64,000 bases of DNA from Streptococcus pseudopneumoniae. Its GTDB lineage: Bacteria > Bacillota > Bacilli > Lactobacillales > Streptococcaceae. Where the stretch lies: the NCBI RefSeq assembly GCF_001074565.1, contig NZ_JUQX01000025.1, positions 22,743-86,742 of the forward strand, written 5' to 3'. Shown in pieces: positions 1 through 8,329 of the stretch (within the stretch, counting starts at the first letter, position 1; each line of letters opens with the position of its first letter). The position numbers and the translations under genes are program-made. Under the pieces are notes generated by a model. That model made no database searches and was not told the DNA's origin. It saw nothing but the letters and a program-made list of their open reading frames with translations.

Positions 1-1534
1 CAAATTTTAATTTATTTGGAGTTTTTGACCCATCCTCATTTGTTAGGATTTTATTTTTATCGAAAAAAGCTCCTATATTTCTGTATTTAAAACTTTGTCC
101 TCCAATGTTAACCTTATCAAACTCAATGGTTTGATTTTTAGCAGAAGCGACCGCTATCGCATCTTCATGTGCGGCAGTTCGTGTTACATTTCCAGTATCT
201 GTCATTTTCAGATTATTATTGGCTACTAAATCCCAAGAAGAACTTGAAGCAGAAGTCGCAAAGTTACCTGTAGCAACAACCATTGGGATTCCTGCTTTTC
301 TTAATGCTCTAATAGCCTCCCAATATTTCTCGCCTACAAGACCTGTTCCTGTAAAACCAGATGATACCGAAACAACATCGACATTGTGTTTGATCGAATC
401 TTCAATAGCATGAAACATTGTTTCATCACCCGCAAACCCAGATCCTGCGTCAGAGTACATTTTATAAGAGAAAATTTGTGCATTAGGCGCAATTCCATCT
501 ATGCCATTAAAGTTCTTGATGTCTTTTTCAGTATCATTTCCAGCAAGAATCCCTGCAATATGCATCCCATGTGGGTCAAAATAATCCCTTCCATCATCAT
601 ATTTTTCTACAGTGATTTTACCACCATTATAATAATTGAACGCATGAGGGATTTTATCACTCAACCAATAATTTTTATCAGTGCCTTTTAAGTTTTCTTT
701 TTTAAATTTCATCGAGTCTTTGGCATCATCATCGATCCTCATAGCCTTATGCCTATAATCTGTTCCAGTATCGATATTTGAAATGACCATACCTCTACCA
801 TCAAAATTTTTCCCAAATGGAGCATTAATAGACTTTAGGTAATCAATAGCTTCCTCAACTCCAATTTCCTTTCTGGCATGATTCATCATTGGTTGGACTT
901 TTTGTGATCGTTCAACCGACGAAACACCTTCTATTTGTTTAATTTTGTCCAAATTATCTGGAGTTGTTTCAATGGCAGCGCCATTAAAAATCGTATTATA
1001 GGTATATAAAACTTTTGTATCCTTAAGATTGGATAGTTCCTTGATTGCTTTTTCTCCAGATTCTTTATCTTTAAATTCAGCAATATAGACAAGTTTATCT
1101 TCTTTTTTCGGATTTTCTGTATCTTTATTTACAAATGAGTCCGCATCATCTCCTTTGGGTTGCTTGGAGTCTTCTTTGATACTTGCTCCTTCGTTACTAG
1201 TTTTTTTGTCTATCTCAGACTTTCTACTAACAACCTCTTTTTCCTCAATAACTGTTGTCTTCTTCTCCTCAATATCCTTTGAAGTTTCTATAACATTATG
1301 AATATCTTCAGATTGTTCATTGTTTTCTGTTTCTTTATCTGCTACTACTTTTTCTTTACCAGAAATTTTTAAAGCATCTTCAGAACTAGGTGCATCTGCT
1401 ACTACTTTTTCTTTATCAGAAATTCTTAAAGCATCTTCAGAACTAGGTGCATCTGCTAAAATTACCTCATTGGGGGCATATGCTGCTAAAATAACTGCAG
1501 CAGTAGTTAATGACAATACCGTACTTTTTTTCAT
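1..1534 (-). CDS. prtA: PrtA, cell-wall-associated subtilisin-like serine protease (N-terminal part; truncated by window edge)
   Basis: The frame opens at an ATG at 1534 behind a GAAGGAAT ribosome site and stays open for 511 codons to the left edge, so only the N-terminus is present. It begins with a signal peptide (MKKS then a hydrophobic stretch to about residue 20). Two tandem 19-residue repeats follow (residues 28-65), then a Lys/Glu-rich linker to about residue 147 and an inhibitor-I9-like propeptide. The S8 subtilase domain starts near residue 220. The catalytic Asp motif is SNIDTGTD (D255) and the catalytic His motif is DPHGMHIAG (H322). The catalytic Ser and the expected C-terminal cell-wall region lie outside the window. 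In pneumococcus PrtA is a large surface protease and vaccine candidate; that role is family knowledge. The gene has its own promoter and is not linked to the ABC operon. Confidence 0.93.
   Translation of the reverse strand, partial: MKKSTVLSLTTAAVILAAYAPNEVILADAPSSEDALRISDKEKVVADAPSSEDALKISGKEKVVADKETENNEQSEDIHNVIETSKDIEEKKTTVIEEKEVVSRKSEIDKKTSNEGASIKEDSKQPKGDDADSFVNKDTENPKKEDKLVYIAEFKDKESGEKAIKELSNLKDTKVLYTYNTIFNGAAIETTPDNLDKIKQIEGVSSVERSQKVQPMMNHARKEIGVEEAIDYLKSINAPFGKNFDGRGMVISNIDTGTDYRHKAMRIDDDAKDSMKFKKENLKGTDKNYWLSDKIPHAFNYYNGGKITVEKYDDGRDYFDPHGMHIAGILAGNDTEKDIKNFNGIDGIAPNAQIFSYKMYSDAGSGFAGDETMFHAIEDSIKHNVDVVSVSSGFTGTGLVGEKYWEAIRALRKAGIPMVVATGNFATSASSSSWDLVANNNLKMTDTGNVTRTAAHEDAIAVASAKNQTIEFDKVNIGGQSFKYRNIGAFFDKNKILTNEDGSKTPNKLKF
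1337..1450 (-). repeat. Two tandem 57-bp repeats inside prtA
   Basis: Two adjacent 57-bp units start at 1337 and 1394, and a third partial copy of the first bases starts at 1451. Each encodes 19 residues containing ADAPSSEDAL and KEKVVAD, with only a few substitutions between copies (RISD versus KISG). The repeat lies just after the signal peptide, where copy number could change by slippage or recombination without breaking the frame. Confidence 0.9.
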
Positions 1535-1676
1535 TATAATTCCTTCATTTTTTATTTTAAACCCAATAGATAGAAAACTTTAACCTTGCTAGCCTTTGTT
1601 ATAAAAAGTTTTTTTAAGTATTATCTAGTGGGATAGAGTAGTACATTTATATATAATTGTTAGCTCTCTGAAAAAT

Positions 1677-1705
1677 AGTATATCAATTAAAAAATTTTAA
1701 GTCAA
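1677..1705 (-). promoter_or_regulatory. prtA promoter with PsaR-like operator over the -35
   Basis: On the minus strand a -35 TTGACT (1700-1705) and a -10 TATACT (1677-1682) are separated by exactly 17 bases. The -35 is embedded in CTTGACTTAAAATT, which resembles the TTGACTTAA core I recall for operators of the manganese regulator PsaR, a known repressor of prtA. The promoter is seen directly; PsaR binding is inferred. Confidence 0.65.
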
Positions 1706-1890
1706 GAAAAATTAACACGCATTAATTTATTTTTTAATGTACATTAAAAAATATAAACCCAAAACTTTCGTAGTTAACTGGGATACATTATCAGCACATT
1801 CACACCATCAAAAATAGTAGCAATTAACTGGAATAACTACCAAAATCGCAAAAAGGGGTATGGACAGAATTTATGCCTTAATAAACATGC

Positions 1891-1923
1891 AAAAACAACC
1901 GCAATAATTTTCAACGGTTGTTT
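1891..1923 (-). terminator. Terminator of the ABC-2 export operon
   Basis: A perfect 9-bp stem (AAACAACCG at 1893-1901 with CGGTTGTTT at 1915-1923) is followed on the minus strand by a T-run. It lies about 40 bases after the stop of the last permease gene. Confidence 0.8.
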
Positions 1924-1963
1924 GTAACATATTTAATTTTTAACTCTCATTCTATTTTATCTC

Positions 1964-2749
1964 TTAAGAACCCGCACTTTCGTAGGCATCTAAGCCCTTG
2001 TCCCATAGTTTCAAAGAAATGACAAAGAAGACAAGGGAAATCAACATCAAACCACCGATGTTAAAGAGCCCGTCTTTGTCCTGCAAGAAATAGCTGGCAG
2101 GATAGTAGGCCGTAAAGGCGAAAGGCACGATAAAGCTAATCAACCAACGAAGAAGCGAATTGTAAATAGAAATCGGATACTTGGCAAAATCATTAAACAT
2201 ATAGAAAATGTAAATCATGGCGCCTGACTGCTTGGTCCAAAAGGCGATACTGGCAGTCGCGATTTTCAAGGAAGTATAAATCAAGGTCGCAAAAGGAATG
2301 CAGACTAGGAAAAGCAAGAATTTGGGAAGAGTCCAAGCAATACTTGATACTGTTGTCCCTAGTAAAATGCCACCGACCAATAGTTCACCCAAGGCATCAA
2401 TCTGAAAGGTCTCGACTAGGATATGGAAGAGAGGATTGATAGGACGAGTTAGATACTTGTCAAACTCTCCCTTTCGGACTAAGCGTTGTCCCAGTGCCCA
2501 AAGATTATCAAAAAAGAGATGGTCCAGTCCCTTGGGAATTAAGGAAAATCCATAGATAAAGGCAATCTCTTGGAAGGTCCAGCCTTCTAAGGATGGAATG
2601 TGTTGAAAGATGACATTGAGAAACAAGAGGTTCAGGCCTTGAGTCAGAAAAACTCCAAGGACACCAACCACAAAATCAACCTTGTACTCCATGATTTGCT
2701 TGATGTATTGTCTGATAAAAATCAGATGCATGCGTTGATATTTTTTCAT
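1964..2749 (-). CDS. ABC-2 type transporter permease, second membrane subunit
   Basis: This 261-residue protein has about six hydrophobic segments and a short basic N-terminus, typical of ABC-2 permeases of the DUF990/YbhR-like group that form exporters with a separate ATPase. It is the last of three genes; its start lies 1 base after the stop of the preceding permease, so translation is probably coupled. The FDKYLTRPINPLF segment resembles the motif shared by this permease group. The substrate cannot be read from the sequence; drugs, lipids or peptides are possible. It would pair with the neighbouring permease as a heterodimeric channel. Confidence 0.82.
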   Translation of the reverse strand: MKKYQRMHLIFIRQYIKQIMEYKVDFVVGVLGVFLTQGLNLLFLNVIFQHIPSLEGWTFQEIAFIYGFSLIPKGLDHLFFDNLWALGQRLVRKGEFDKYLTRPINPLFHILVETFQIDALGELLVGGILLGTTVSSIAWTLPKFLLFLVCIPFATLIYTSLKIATASIAFWTKQSGAMIYIFYMFNDFAKYPISIYNSLLRWLISFIVPFAFTAYYPASYFLQDKDGLFNIGGLMLISLVFFVISLKLWDKGLDAYESAGS

Positions 2750-2750
2750 A

Positions 2751-3569
2751 CTAACCTCCTTGAATAGTGATAAATGACTGGACTCGTTTCCAAATCAACT
2801 GAGACAAGCCCACCATCACTAAGAGCCAGAAAAACTGTAGCAAGATGGCCTGAAGAATCTTACTGGCATCATATTTCCCAACAATGATCATGACTGGCGT
2901 GTAGATCAAGGATGAAAAAGGCAAGAAGGAGAGGACATCTGAAACCACTTTGGGAAAGAAAGCCAAGGGAATCAAACTCCCAGACATAAAGGCCACTATG
3001 GAAGTCTTGAGTAGATTGGAACCCCATAGATTTTTAAACACAAAGGCTGAAAATCCAAAGCAGATATTAAAGAAAAAGTTAATCAGATAGGCCAGCGTCA
3101 AGCTAAAGAGATAAAGGACCGTTAAGCCTAGCACTTCTACAATCCCTTGCCCTGATAAAATTTTCATCAACACAATGACACTTAAAAATGGCAGTCCAAC
3201 AGAGATAAAAATCAACCACTTAGAACCAAGCTCCGTAAAGAGGTAAGAGGCCGCAAAATGCACCGGTCTCAACAAGCGCATGATAATGGAGCCATCCTTG
3301 ACCTCCTCTCCAATCATAAAGGAACTATCAGACCTAGTCAAAAGATTGGTCACAAAACTCATGATGATGTAGAGGGTAATATCCGCTATACTGAAGCCCT
3401 GAATCAAGGACTCCTGCGAGGAGTCAAAGACTGCCTTCCAGAGATAGAAAGCCACAAAAGCCCCCATGACATCGCCAATCCGATAGAGAATAAAGTTGAC
3501 TCGATAGGTAATCAACTCCTGAACCCCTGCATTGATAAAGGGTTTATAACGTCTCCACAATTTGACCAT
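2751..3569 (-). CDS. ABC-2 type transporter permease, first membrane subunit
   Basis: I place the start at the ATG at 3569 (protein beginning MVKLWRRYKP) because an AAAGGAG ribosome site sits 8-9 bases upstream. The longer frame from 3611 would overlap the ATPase gene by 41 bases and has no such site. The product has about 272 residues, an amphipathic N-terminus and roughly six membrane segments. It belongs to the same DUF990-like ABC-2 family as the next gene. The start is 1 base past the ATPase stop, so the three genes form a tight operon in the order ATPase, permease, permease. The substrate is unknown. Confidence 0.82.
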   Translation of the reverse strand: MVKLWRRYKPFINAGVQELITYRVNFILYRIGDVMGAFVAFYLWKAVFDSSQESLIQGFSIADITLYIIMSFVTNLLTRSDSSFMIGEEVKDGSIIMRLLRPVHFAASYLFTELGSKWLIFISVGLPFLSVIVLMKILSGQGIVEVLGLTVLYLFSLTLAYLINFFFNICFGFSAFVFKNLWGSNLLKTSIVAFMSGSLIPLAFFPKVVSDVLSFLPFSSLIYTPVMIIVGKYDASKILQAILLQFFWLLVMVGLSQLIWKRVQSFITIQGG

Positions 3570-3570
3570 C

Positions 3571-4563
3571 TTAGAGCTCCTTTCGGTAGAAGCGACGGAT
3601 AATATCCTCAATATCCGTATCCATCATCTTCAAATCGCGGATCTCAAAATCAGACAAGGTTTGCTTGATAATATCAGCTGACTGGTAGCAGGAACTATCA
3701 AATTCAATATTAAGGCTATTCCCTTGTCTATCAATAGTCATATCAGGAAAGCCTTCATAGTGAGAAAGGAGATGACTTTGCCCTGGCACCAATTCAAAGG
3801 AAAGAGTCTTCATCTTGCCAAAGGTTTCCTTGAGTTGACTCACCGTTCCATCAAAAATCTCCTGCCCCTTGTCAATCATGAAAATCCGATCACAAAGTTG
3901 CTCAATATCACTCAAGTCATGAGTGGTCAAGAGGATGGTTGTTTCTTCCTCCTGATTAATCTGGGTAATGGCTCGACGAATGTTATCCTTGACAGAAACA
4001 TCCAGACCAATAGTCGGCTCATCTAAAAAGAGAACCTTGGGATTGTGAAGCAAGGAAGCCGCAATGTCCGCCCGCATCCGTTGTCCCAGTGAAAGAGTTC
4101 GCACGGGGTCCTTGATAAATTCCTTCAAGTCCAAGACTTCATTCAAAAAATCCATGCGCTTCTGAAAAAGCGAATCTGGCACATCGTAAATCTCTTTCAA
4201 GACCGTATAGGTCTCTTGCAGAGCCAAATCCCACCATAGCTGGGTACGTTGTCCAAAGACAACCCCGATATCCTTAACATAATCTTGGCGATTATCTTGC
4301 GGAATCTTGCCGTTAATCCGACAAAAACCAGATGTCGGTTTTAAAATCCCTGTCAGCATCTTAATAGTTGTCGACTTCCCAGCACCATTAGCTCCAATAA
4401 AGCCTAAAATTTGGCCCTTTGGTACTTCGAAAGTCAAATCCTTGACCGCTTCAAAGGTCTGCTTTTCAGGATGAATAAAGGAGCGCAAAGCCCCCTTCAA
4501 TCCCGGTTCTTTAACAGTCTTCACAAAATTTTTCTGAAGATGTTCCACTTCTATCATTGCCAT
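3571..4563 (-). CDS. ABC transporter ATP-binding protein (export type)
   Basis: This 330-residue ATPase shows Walker A GANGAGKST (residues 57-65), signature LSLGQ (157-161), Walker B KVLFLDEP (176-183) and the switch His in LLTTHD (H215). The signature has LSLGQ in place of the usual LSGGQ, as in the large YbhF/viologen-exporter-like group. The extended insertion before Walker A and a C-terminal domain of about 90 residues also fit that group. It energises the two permeases downstream. A promoter lies about 120 bases upstream. Confidence 0.88.
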   Translation of the reverse strand: MAMIEVEHLQKNFVKTVKEPGLKGALRSFIHPEKQTFEAVKDLTFEVPKGQILGFIGANGAGKSTTIKMLTGILKPTSGFCRINGKIPQDNRQDYVKDIGVVFGQRTQLWWDLALQETYTVLKEIYDVPDSLFQKRMDFLNEVLDLKEFIKDPVRTLSLGQRMRADIAASLLHNPKVLFLDEPTIGLDVSVKDNIRRAITQINQEEETTILLTTHDLSDIEQLCDRIFMIDKGQEIFDGTVSQLKETFGKMKTLSFELVPGQSHLLSHYEGFPDMTIDRQGNSLNIEFDSSCYQSADIIKQTLSDFEIRDLKMMDTDIEDIIRRFYRKEL

Positions 4564-4679
4564 ATCTATCTCCCCTTAGTAAAAAATCAACAAACCGTGT
4601 CCTCTAAATACAAAAAGCCAATTTCTCATCTCCTAAAATCTGCCTTCTTTATCACATTAGAAGGCCTCAGTAACACTCT

Positions 4680-4708
4680 ATTATAAAGTAATTAAGAAGG
4701 GAAAACAA
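4680..4708 (-). promoter_or_regulatory. Promoter of the ABC-2 export operon
   Basis: On the minus strand TTGTTT (4703-4708) and TATAAT (4680-4685) are spaced 17 bases apart. The leader that follows contains a 7-bp inverted repeat (GCCTTCT with AGAAGGC) without a T-run. Confidence 0.6.
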
Positions 4709-4793
4709 GTGTTTTTTGTGGGATAGGAAAGAAAGCATAGAATATCCCAGTGATCGAATATCTTGAAAACGACTAGATTCACTCTCCGCTGCT

Positions 4794-5843
4794 TCATCGG
4801 AACTTTTTTACATTTCCAAAATGTAATACAACAATGGTATCCAATTGATCCCCTATTTCTTTAAAGGGAAGATTTAAGTCCAAAGTCCGAACACTGATTT
4901 GGTTGCCGTGCATTTGATAAACATTGTCTGGTTGAAGCACTTCATCTGTCTTTGCGTACAGCAACATGCCCGATACTTTGCTACCATTTTTTTGACTTTG
5001 ATATTCTCTATTTTTGACATAGGTAAAAATCTGATACAGATTATTTGAGTGAAGAGAATACTTTCTAAAATTCATCTGTGTTGTACTTTTATAGTATTTA
5101 GCATCAATAATCAAGATAGAATTCTCTTTTTGAAGCTGAATATCACTTTGCATGATAGGGAGCATCTCACCGATACCATCGTCTAACGCCCACGGTATCT
5201 GTGCTGCATTCGCATTTAATTCTGGATAATGTTTTTTATAATACTCAAGGATAAATTTTTCGTACAATCGGTTCATTCGTTGTTCATCTAAGAAACTCAT
5301 CATCTTCATGTTACCATCTGATGTCGTTTGCAATAAACCTTTTACCACTAAATAGCAAATGGCAATCATCATTCTATAAGATTGATTGTTTCTATTGTAT
5401 TGCAGATTCCAGTTAACAGTTTCCAAATCAATCGGTTCAACATCACGGAAAAAAACCATCAATTTCCGCAATTCTTTCTTCCTATCCTTGGAAATATCTG
5501 CTTTCAACAGAAGATTGACCGTTGATTTTATAATACGGTTCATCCTATTATTTACTGAAAACTCTTCATAAGTACAAAATATTTTCTTCCCAAGAGTACT
5601 TTGATTTTTGATTGACTCTGTAATCTCAATTTTTCCCCTTAATGTAGAGAGTTCTTCCATTTTGGAAAGATATTCCTTTCCCAAGCCCCTCTTAAGCTGT
5701 ATGGCAATTCCTTTAGCCAAGATAGCACTCATCAAATCAGCCGTATGACAGAATTCCTCTGTAGCAAGTTTCTGATACCCCTGCCCCCTAAGAACCTTAA
5801 ATGTATAAGTCAGCATGTAATAAACATTCTTTATCGGTATCAC
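4794..5843 (-). CDS. mcrC: McrC family subunit of a McrBC-type restriction system
   Basis: This 349-residue protein matches the McrC family: an N-terminal MIPIKNVYYML motif and a C-terminal PD-(D/E)XK-like nuclease core with D234 in MQSDIQL and D247/K249 in IIDAKYY. McrC is the nuclease partner that McrB, a GTPase, drives to cut modified DNA. It starts with GTG (5843) and overlaps the end of mcrB by 4 bases (GTGA), so the two are translationally coupled. The McrC frame itself is intact. Because mcrB upstream is interrupted, the complete system is probably not functional in this strain, unless the stop is read through. The motifs and length leave little doubt about the family; the DNA modification recognised is unknown. 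Confidence 0.88.
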   Translation of the reverse strand: MIPIKNVYYMLTYTFKVLRGQGYQKLATEEFCHTADLMSAILAKGIAIQLKRGLGKEYLSKMEELSTLRGKIEITESIKNQSTLGKKIFCTYEEFSVNNRMNRIIKSTVNLLLKADISKDRKKELRKLMVFFRDVEPIDLETVNWNLQYNRNNQSYRMMIAICYLVVKGLLQTTSDGNMKMMSFLDEQRMNRLYEKFILEYYKKHYPELNANAAQIPWALDDGIGEMLPIMQSDIQLQKENSILIIDAKYYKSTTQMNFRKYSLHSNNLYQIFTYVKNREYQSQKNGSKVSGMLLYAKTDEVLQPDNVYQMHGNQISVRTLDLNLPFKEIGDQLDTIVVLHFGNVKKFR

Positions 5844-6634
5844 TTAATCGCACTCCTTAGATTGCTACTCCATTCTCTAACTAAGCTAGGTTCATCAAAC
5901 CAATACTCCTTTAAAAGAGGTATCAGTTCATACTCTACAATACTCGAAAGAACTTGTTGGTCGATACTATTCGGTATTAGATTACAAAAATAACTATGGC
6001 CTATGCAAAAACCCTCTCCTAAACTTTCATCAGAAGCGATGATTTCATTTAGATGCTTCACAGTATTTATTAATGCATCAAATTTTTCATTCTTCAAGTG
6101 TGATTGATATTCTTTGAAGCCATCCGAATCAAATCCTGATTTCAACTCAAAAAATGCAAATCTTCGTCTCAAGGCAAAATCTAGCATGGCTAAGCTACGA
6201 TCGGCAGTATTCATCATACCAATAATGTATAAGTTCTCCGGAATTGAGAATTGTTCATCCGAATAAAGAAGCTGTAGATCTCTTCCTCGCTTATCCATTT
6301 CGATAAGCATAAACAATTCACCAAATATTTTGCTCAAATTTCCTCGATTAATTTCGTCAATGATAAAGAAATAATCATTGCTTTCATCGCCCTCAGCCTG
6401 TTTACAAAATTGATAGAAGGGACCTTTTCTTAGTTCAAAACCACTGGCAGAAGGTCTAAATCCCATAATAAAGTCTTCGTAAGAGTAACTTTGGTGAAAC
6501 TGAACCATCTTTACCCTATCGATCGCTTTTTCACCCATCAGTGAGTAAGCTAGTCGATCAGCAATAAATGTTTTTCCAACACCCGGAGCCCCCTCCAATA
6601 TGATGTTCTTCTTAAGGCGAAGAATCGTTGCCAA
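5840..6634 (-). pseudogene. mcrB: mcrB, C-terminal AAA+ GTPase part (downstream of in-frame stop)
   Basis: The AAA+ part of McrB is here: Walker A GAPGVGKT, Walker B FFIIDEINRGN followed by LSKIFGELF, and MNTADRSL with an arginine-finger-like ALRRRF region, all typical of McrB GTPases. The frame is continuous with the upstream fragment: 105 bases between the TAA at 6740-6742 and the first possible start codon (TTG at 6634) remain open and read like normal McrB linker (GDTSYAREDF). No ATG or GTG serves as a natural start. I therefore regard this as the 3' part of one gene split by a nonsense mutation. Restart at the TTG would lose only linker residues but would leave the N-terminal DNA-recognition domain on a separate chain. 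Confidence 0.85.
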
Positions 6635-6739
6635 TCGATCATAATCCTCTGCTGATACAAAAACTTCTTTTAGAAAATCTTCTCTAGCGTAGCTAGTATC
6701 TCCTTTTTCAAATTCTTTTGTGTCTTCCGATGCTAGATT

Positions 6740-7537
6740 TTATGTAGGTGCTGAACTCTCACTAACTTCTTTTTTCGCTTGTTCTTCTTTATTCACCTGT
6801 TCAGAATACTTCCAAGCTTCAAAAGACAATTCCTTGAAGTTTTTCAATTCAGATTGTGGACTATCTAAATAGTTTTTAAGTGAGTCAACAATAGAAAAAT
6901 AGTCTGATGCTGAAATTTTCGAATGGATTCTTGGGAGTTTATAGACTAATTCTAGAGGTAATTTCCCGGATTCGTAAATATACCATCTATTTCGACTATC
7001 TAGATTCAGAAACGAATTTGGGGCAATCCAATATAATCCCATCGTAATTTTAGCATTGCCATTGTTTTTTCTATTGATGACTTTATCAAAATAACGTGAG
7101 AAATGATCCTTATTTTCAGATGTTGAATTTTCAGAATAGGCCAATGCAGTTACAAAAAGCTCCCACAAATCATCAATATCACTAACCCCTCTATCTGCAT
7201 AAAAAAGATAGTAGGTTGCATTCTGTGTGTTAAGAACAGGAATACTGTCGAATGAAGTTGGAACATCATGAGACAATTCAAATAATTCTGCAATAGCAGT
7301 CAAAATTTTAATCCGATTTTCATCTTTCAACCCTTTATTGAATAGACCAAAAATTGTAAAAGGGTCAATATCCATGATATTGTTGTCCTTATCCAAGGTT
7401 GGCATTGAAATGCCCGTCATTTGATAAATTGCCTTAACCTTTTGAATGAGCTCTGCCCTTTTCTCTTTATAGCTCACAAGTTTAAACGCAAATTCTTTAT
7501 AAAAATCTACCCAATCAAATTGTCCTGCTTGTCTCAT
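6740..7537 (-). pseudogene. mcrB: mcrB, N-terminal part ending at a premature TAA
   Basis: This fragment of about 265 residues carries the N-terminal region of a McrB-like protein (recognition and linker segments such as YWIAPNSFLNLDSRNRWYI) and ends with SESSAPT then TAA at 6740-6742. The GTPase part lies immediately downstream in the same frame. I prefer the start at 7537 (MRQAGQF), with GAGG 6-7 bases upstream, over the ATG at 7558, which lacks a ribosome site. A TATAAT box with an upstream TGC lies about 50 bases before the gene. CAA to TAA would be the simplest origin of the stop. N-terminal domains of this type vary widely among McrB homologues and set target specificity. Confidence 0.8.
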
Positions 7538-7771
7538 CTTAAACCTCACATCCCACATCTCTAGTAATTTTTGATGTACTAAATTTTATTGTTAATTAAT
7601 ATTATAGCACGAAAACCTTTCCAATACGATGCAACATTGCTATACATATACGATAAAAATTTCACTATCTTTAATCAACTTCAACAGTACACAAAAAGGT
7701 GACCTTTGTCGCCTCAAATGATTCCTTCTGATACTTTGAAATTCAATAATGAATCTATTCGATTCACTTTT

Positions 7772-8164
7772 TTATCCTTCATTATGAAGTTTCATTTCAA
7801 TCTCCTTTGTAGATATGTCGTGAGGAAGAGGAAATATCTTCGTGTAGTCCTCATCACAAAAGAGAACCTTCTGATCTGATGGAAACCATTCCCGAAGCCA
7901 GAGGATATAGGCGGCATAATCTTGTAACCGATTTTTTGAATCAAAGTAGTTTATAACGAAGACATCATTTTTTCGATTCAAAGCACCCTCAACTGAGACC
8001 TCGGGACTTTGGTAATCCCATAAAAGACGATAGGCTTTTTCATGATCGTTTTCTTCCCTTATAATCACACCTGAATACCTATCTCTCAGCGAAGCACAAA
8101 ATGCTTGGATATCAAATTCTGCATTTTCATAACCATCTAAAAAGATAAAATCTGCTGAACTCAT
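7772..8164 (-). CDS. Hypothetical 130-residue acidic protein
   Basis: I do not recognise this protein. It has 130 residues, no signal peptide or membrane segment, and many acidic and aromatic residues (FIFLDGYENAEFD near the N-terminus, LREWFPSDQKVLF near residues 88-100). The start is well supported by GGAGGAG just upstream. It lies between the McrBC locus and the fba terminator, on the same strand but probably in its own unit. Its size and charge would fit an immunity-type or small accessory protein, but that is only a guess. It could also be a core streptococcal gene unrelated to restriction. Confidence 0.7.
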   Translation of the reverse strand: MSSADFIFLDGYENAEFDIQAFCASLRDRYSGVIIREENDHEKAYRLLWDYQSPEVSVEGALNRKNDVFVINYFDSKNRLQDYAAYILWLREWFPSDQKVLFCDEDYTKIFPLPHDISTKEIEMKLHNEG

Positions 8165-8277
8165 GACTCTCCTCCTCTCTTTGAAAGCCTGATATTATTT
8201 TATCATAAATTAAAAAATTTCTTAGAATCAAATTAAATTCCACCTCCTAAACTTGAAAAATAATTTATTTCCACCAC

Positions 8278-8306
8278 ACAAAAAACCCACCCTCATGGGC
8301 AGGTTT
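8278..8306 (-). terminator. fba terminator
   Basis: A 10-bp stem (8283-8292 with 8297-8306, two G-U pairs on the minus strand, 4-base loop) followed by a T-run lies 24 bases past the fba stop. Confidence 0.85.
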
Positions 8307-8329
8307 CTGATTTGTATTGTTCAGCTAGA

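Larger units (their letters stand above)
1535..1963. other. Intergenic region between prtA and the ABC operon
   Basis: This 429-bp AT-rich gap holds the prtA leader and promoter on its left side and the ABC operon terminator on its right. Between 1740 and 1860 I see only two loose copies of a TTAACTGG(G/A)ATA motif and no convincing ORF or RNA gene. Confidence 0.5.

Noticed and set aside
5840..7537. mcrB fragments as two natural genes
   Set aside because: The gap is open, in the same frame and coding-like, and the second fragment has only a TTG start without a fitting ribosome site.
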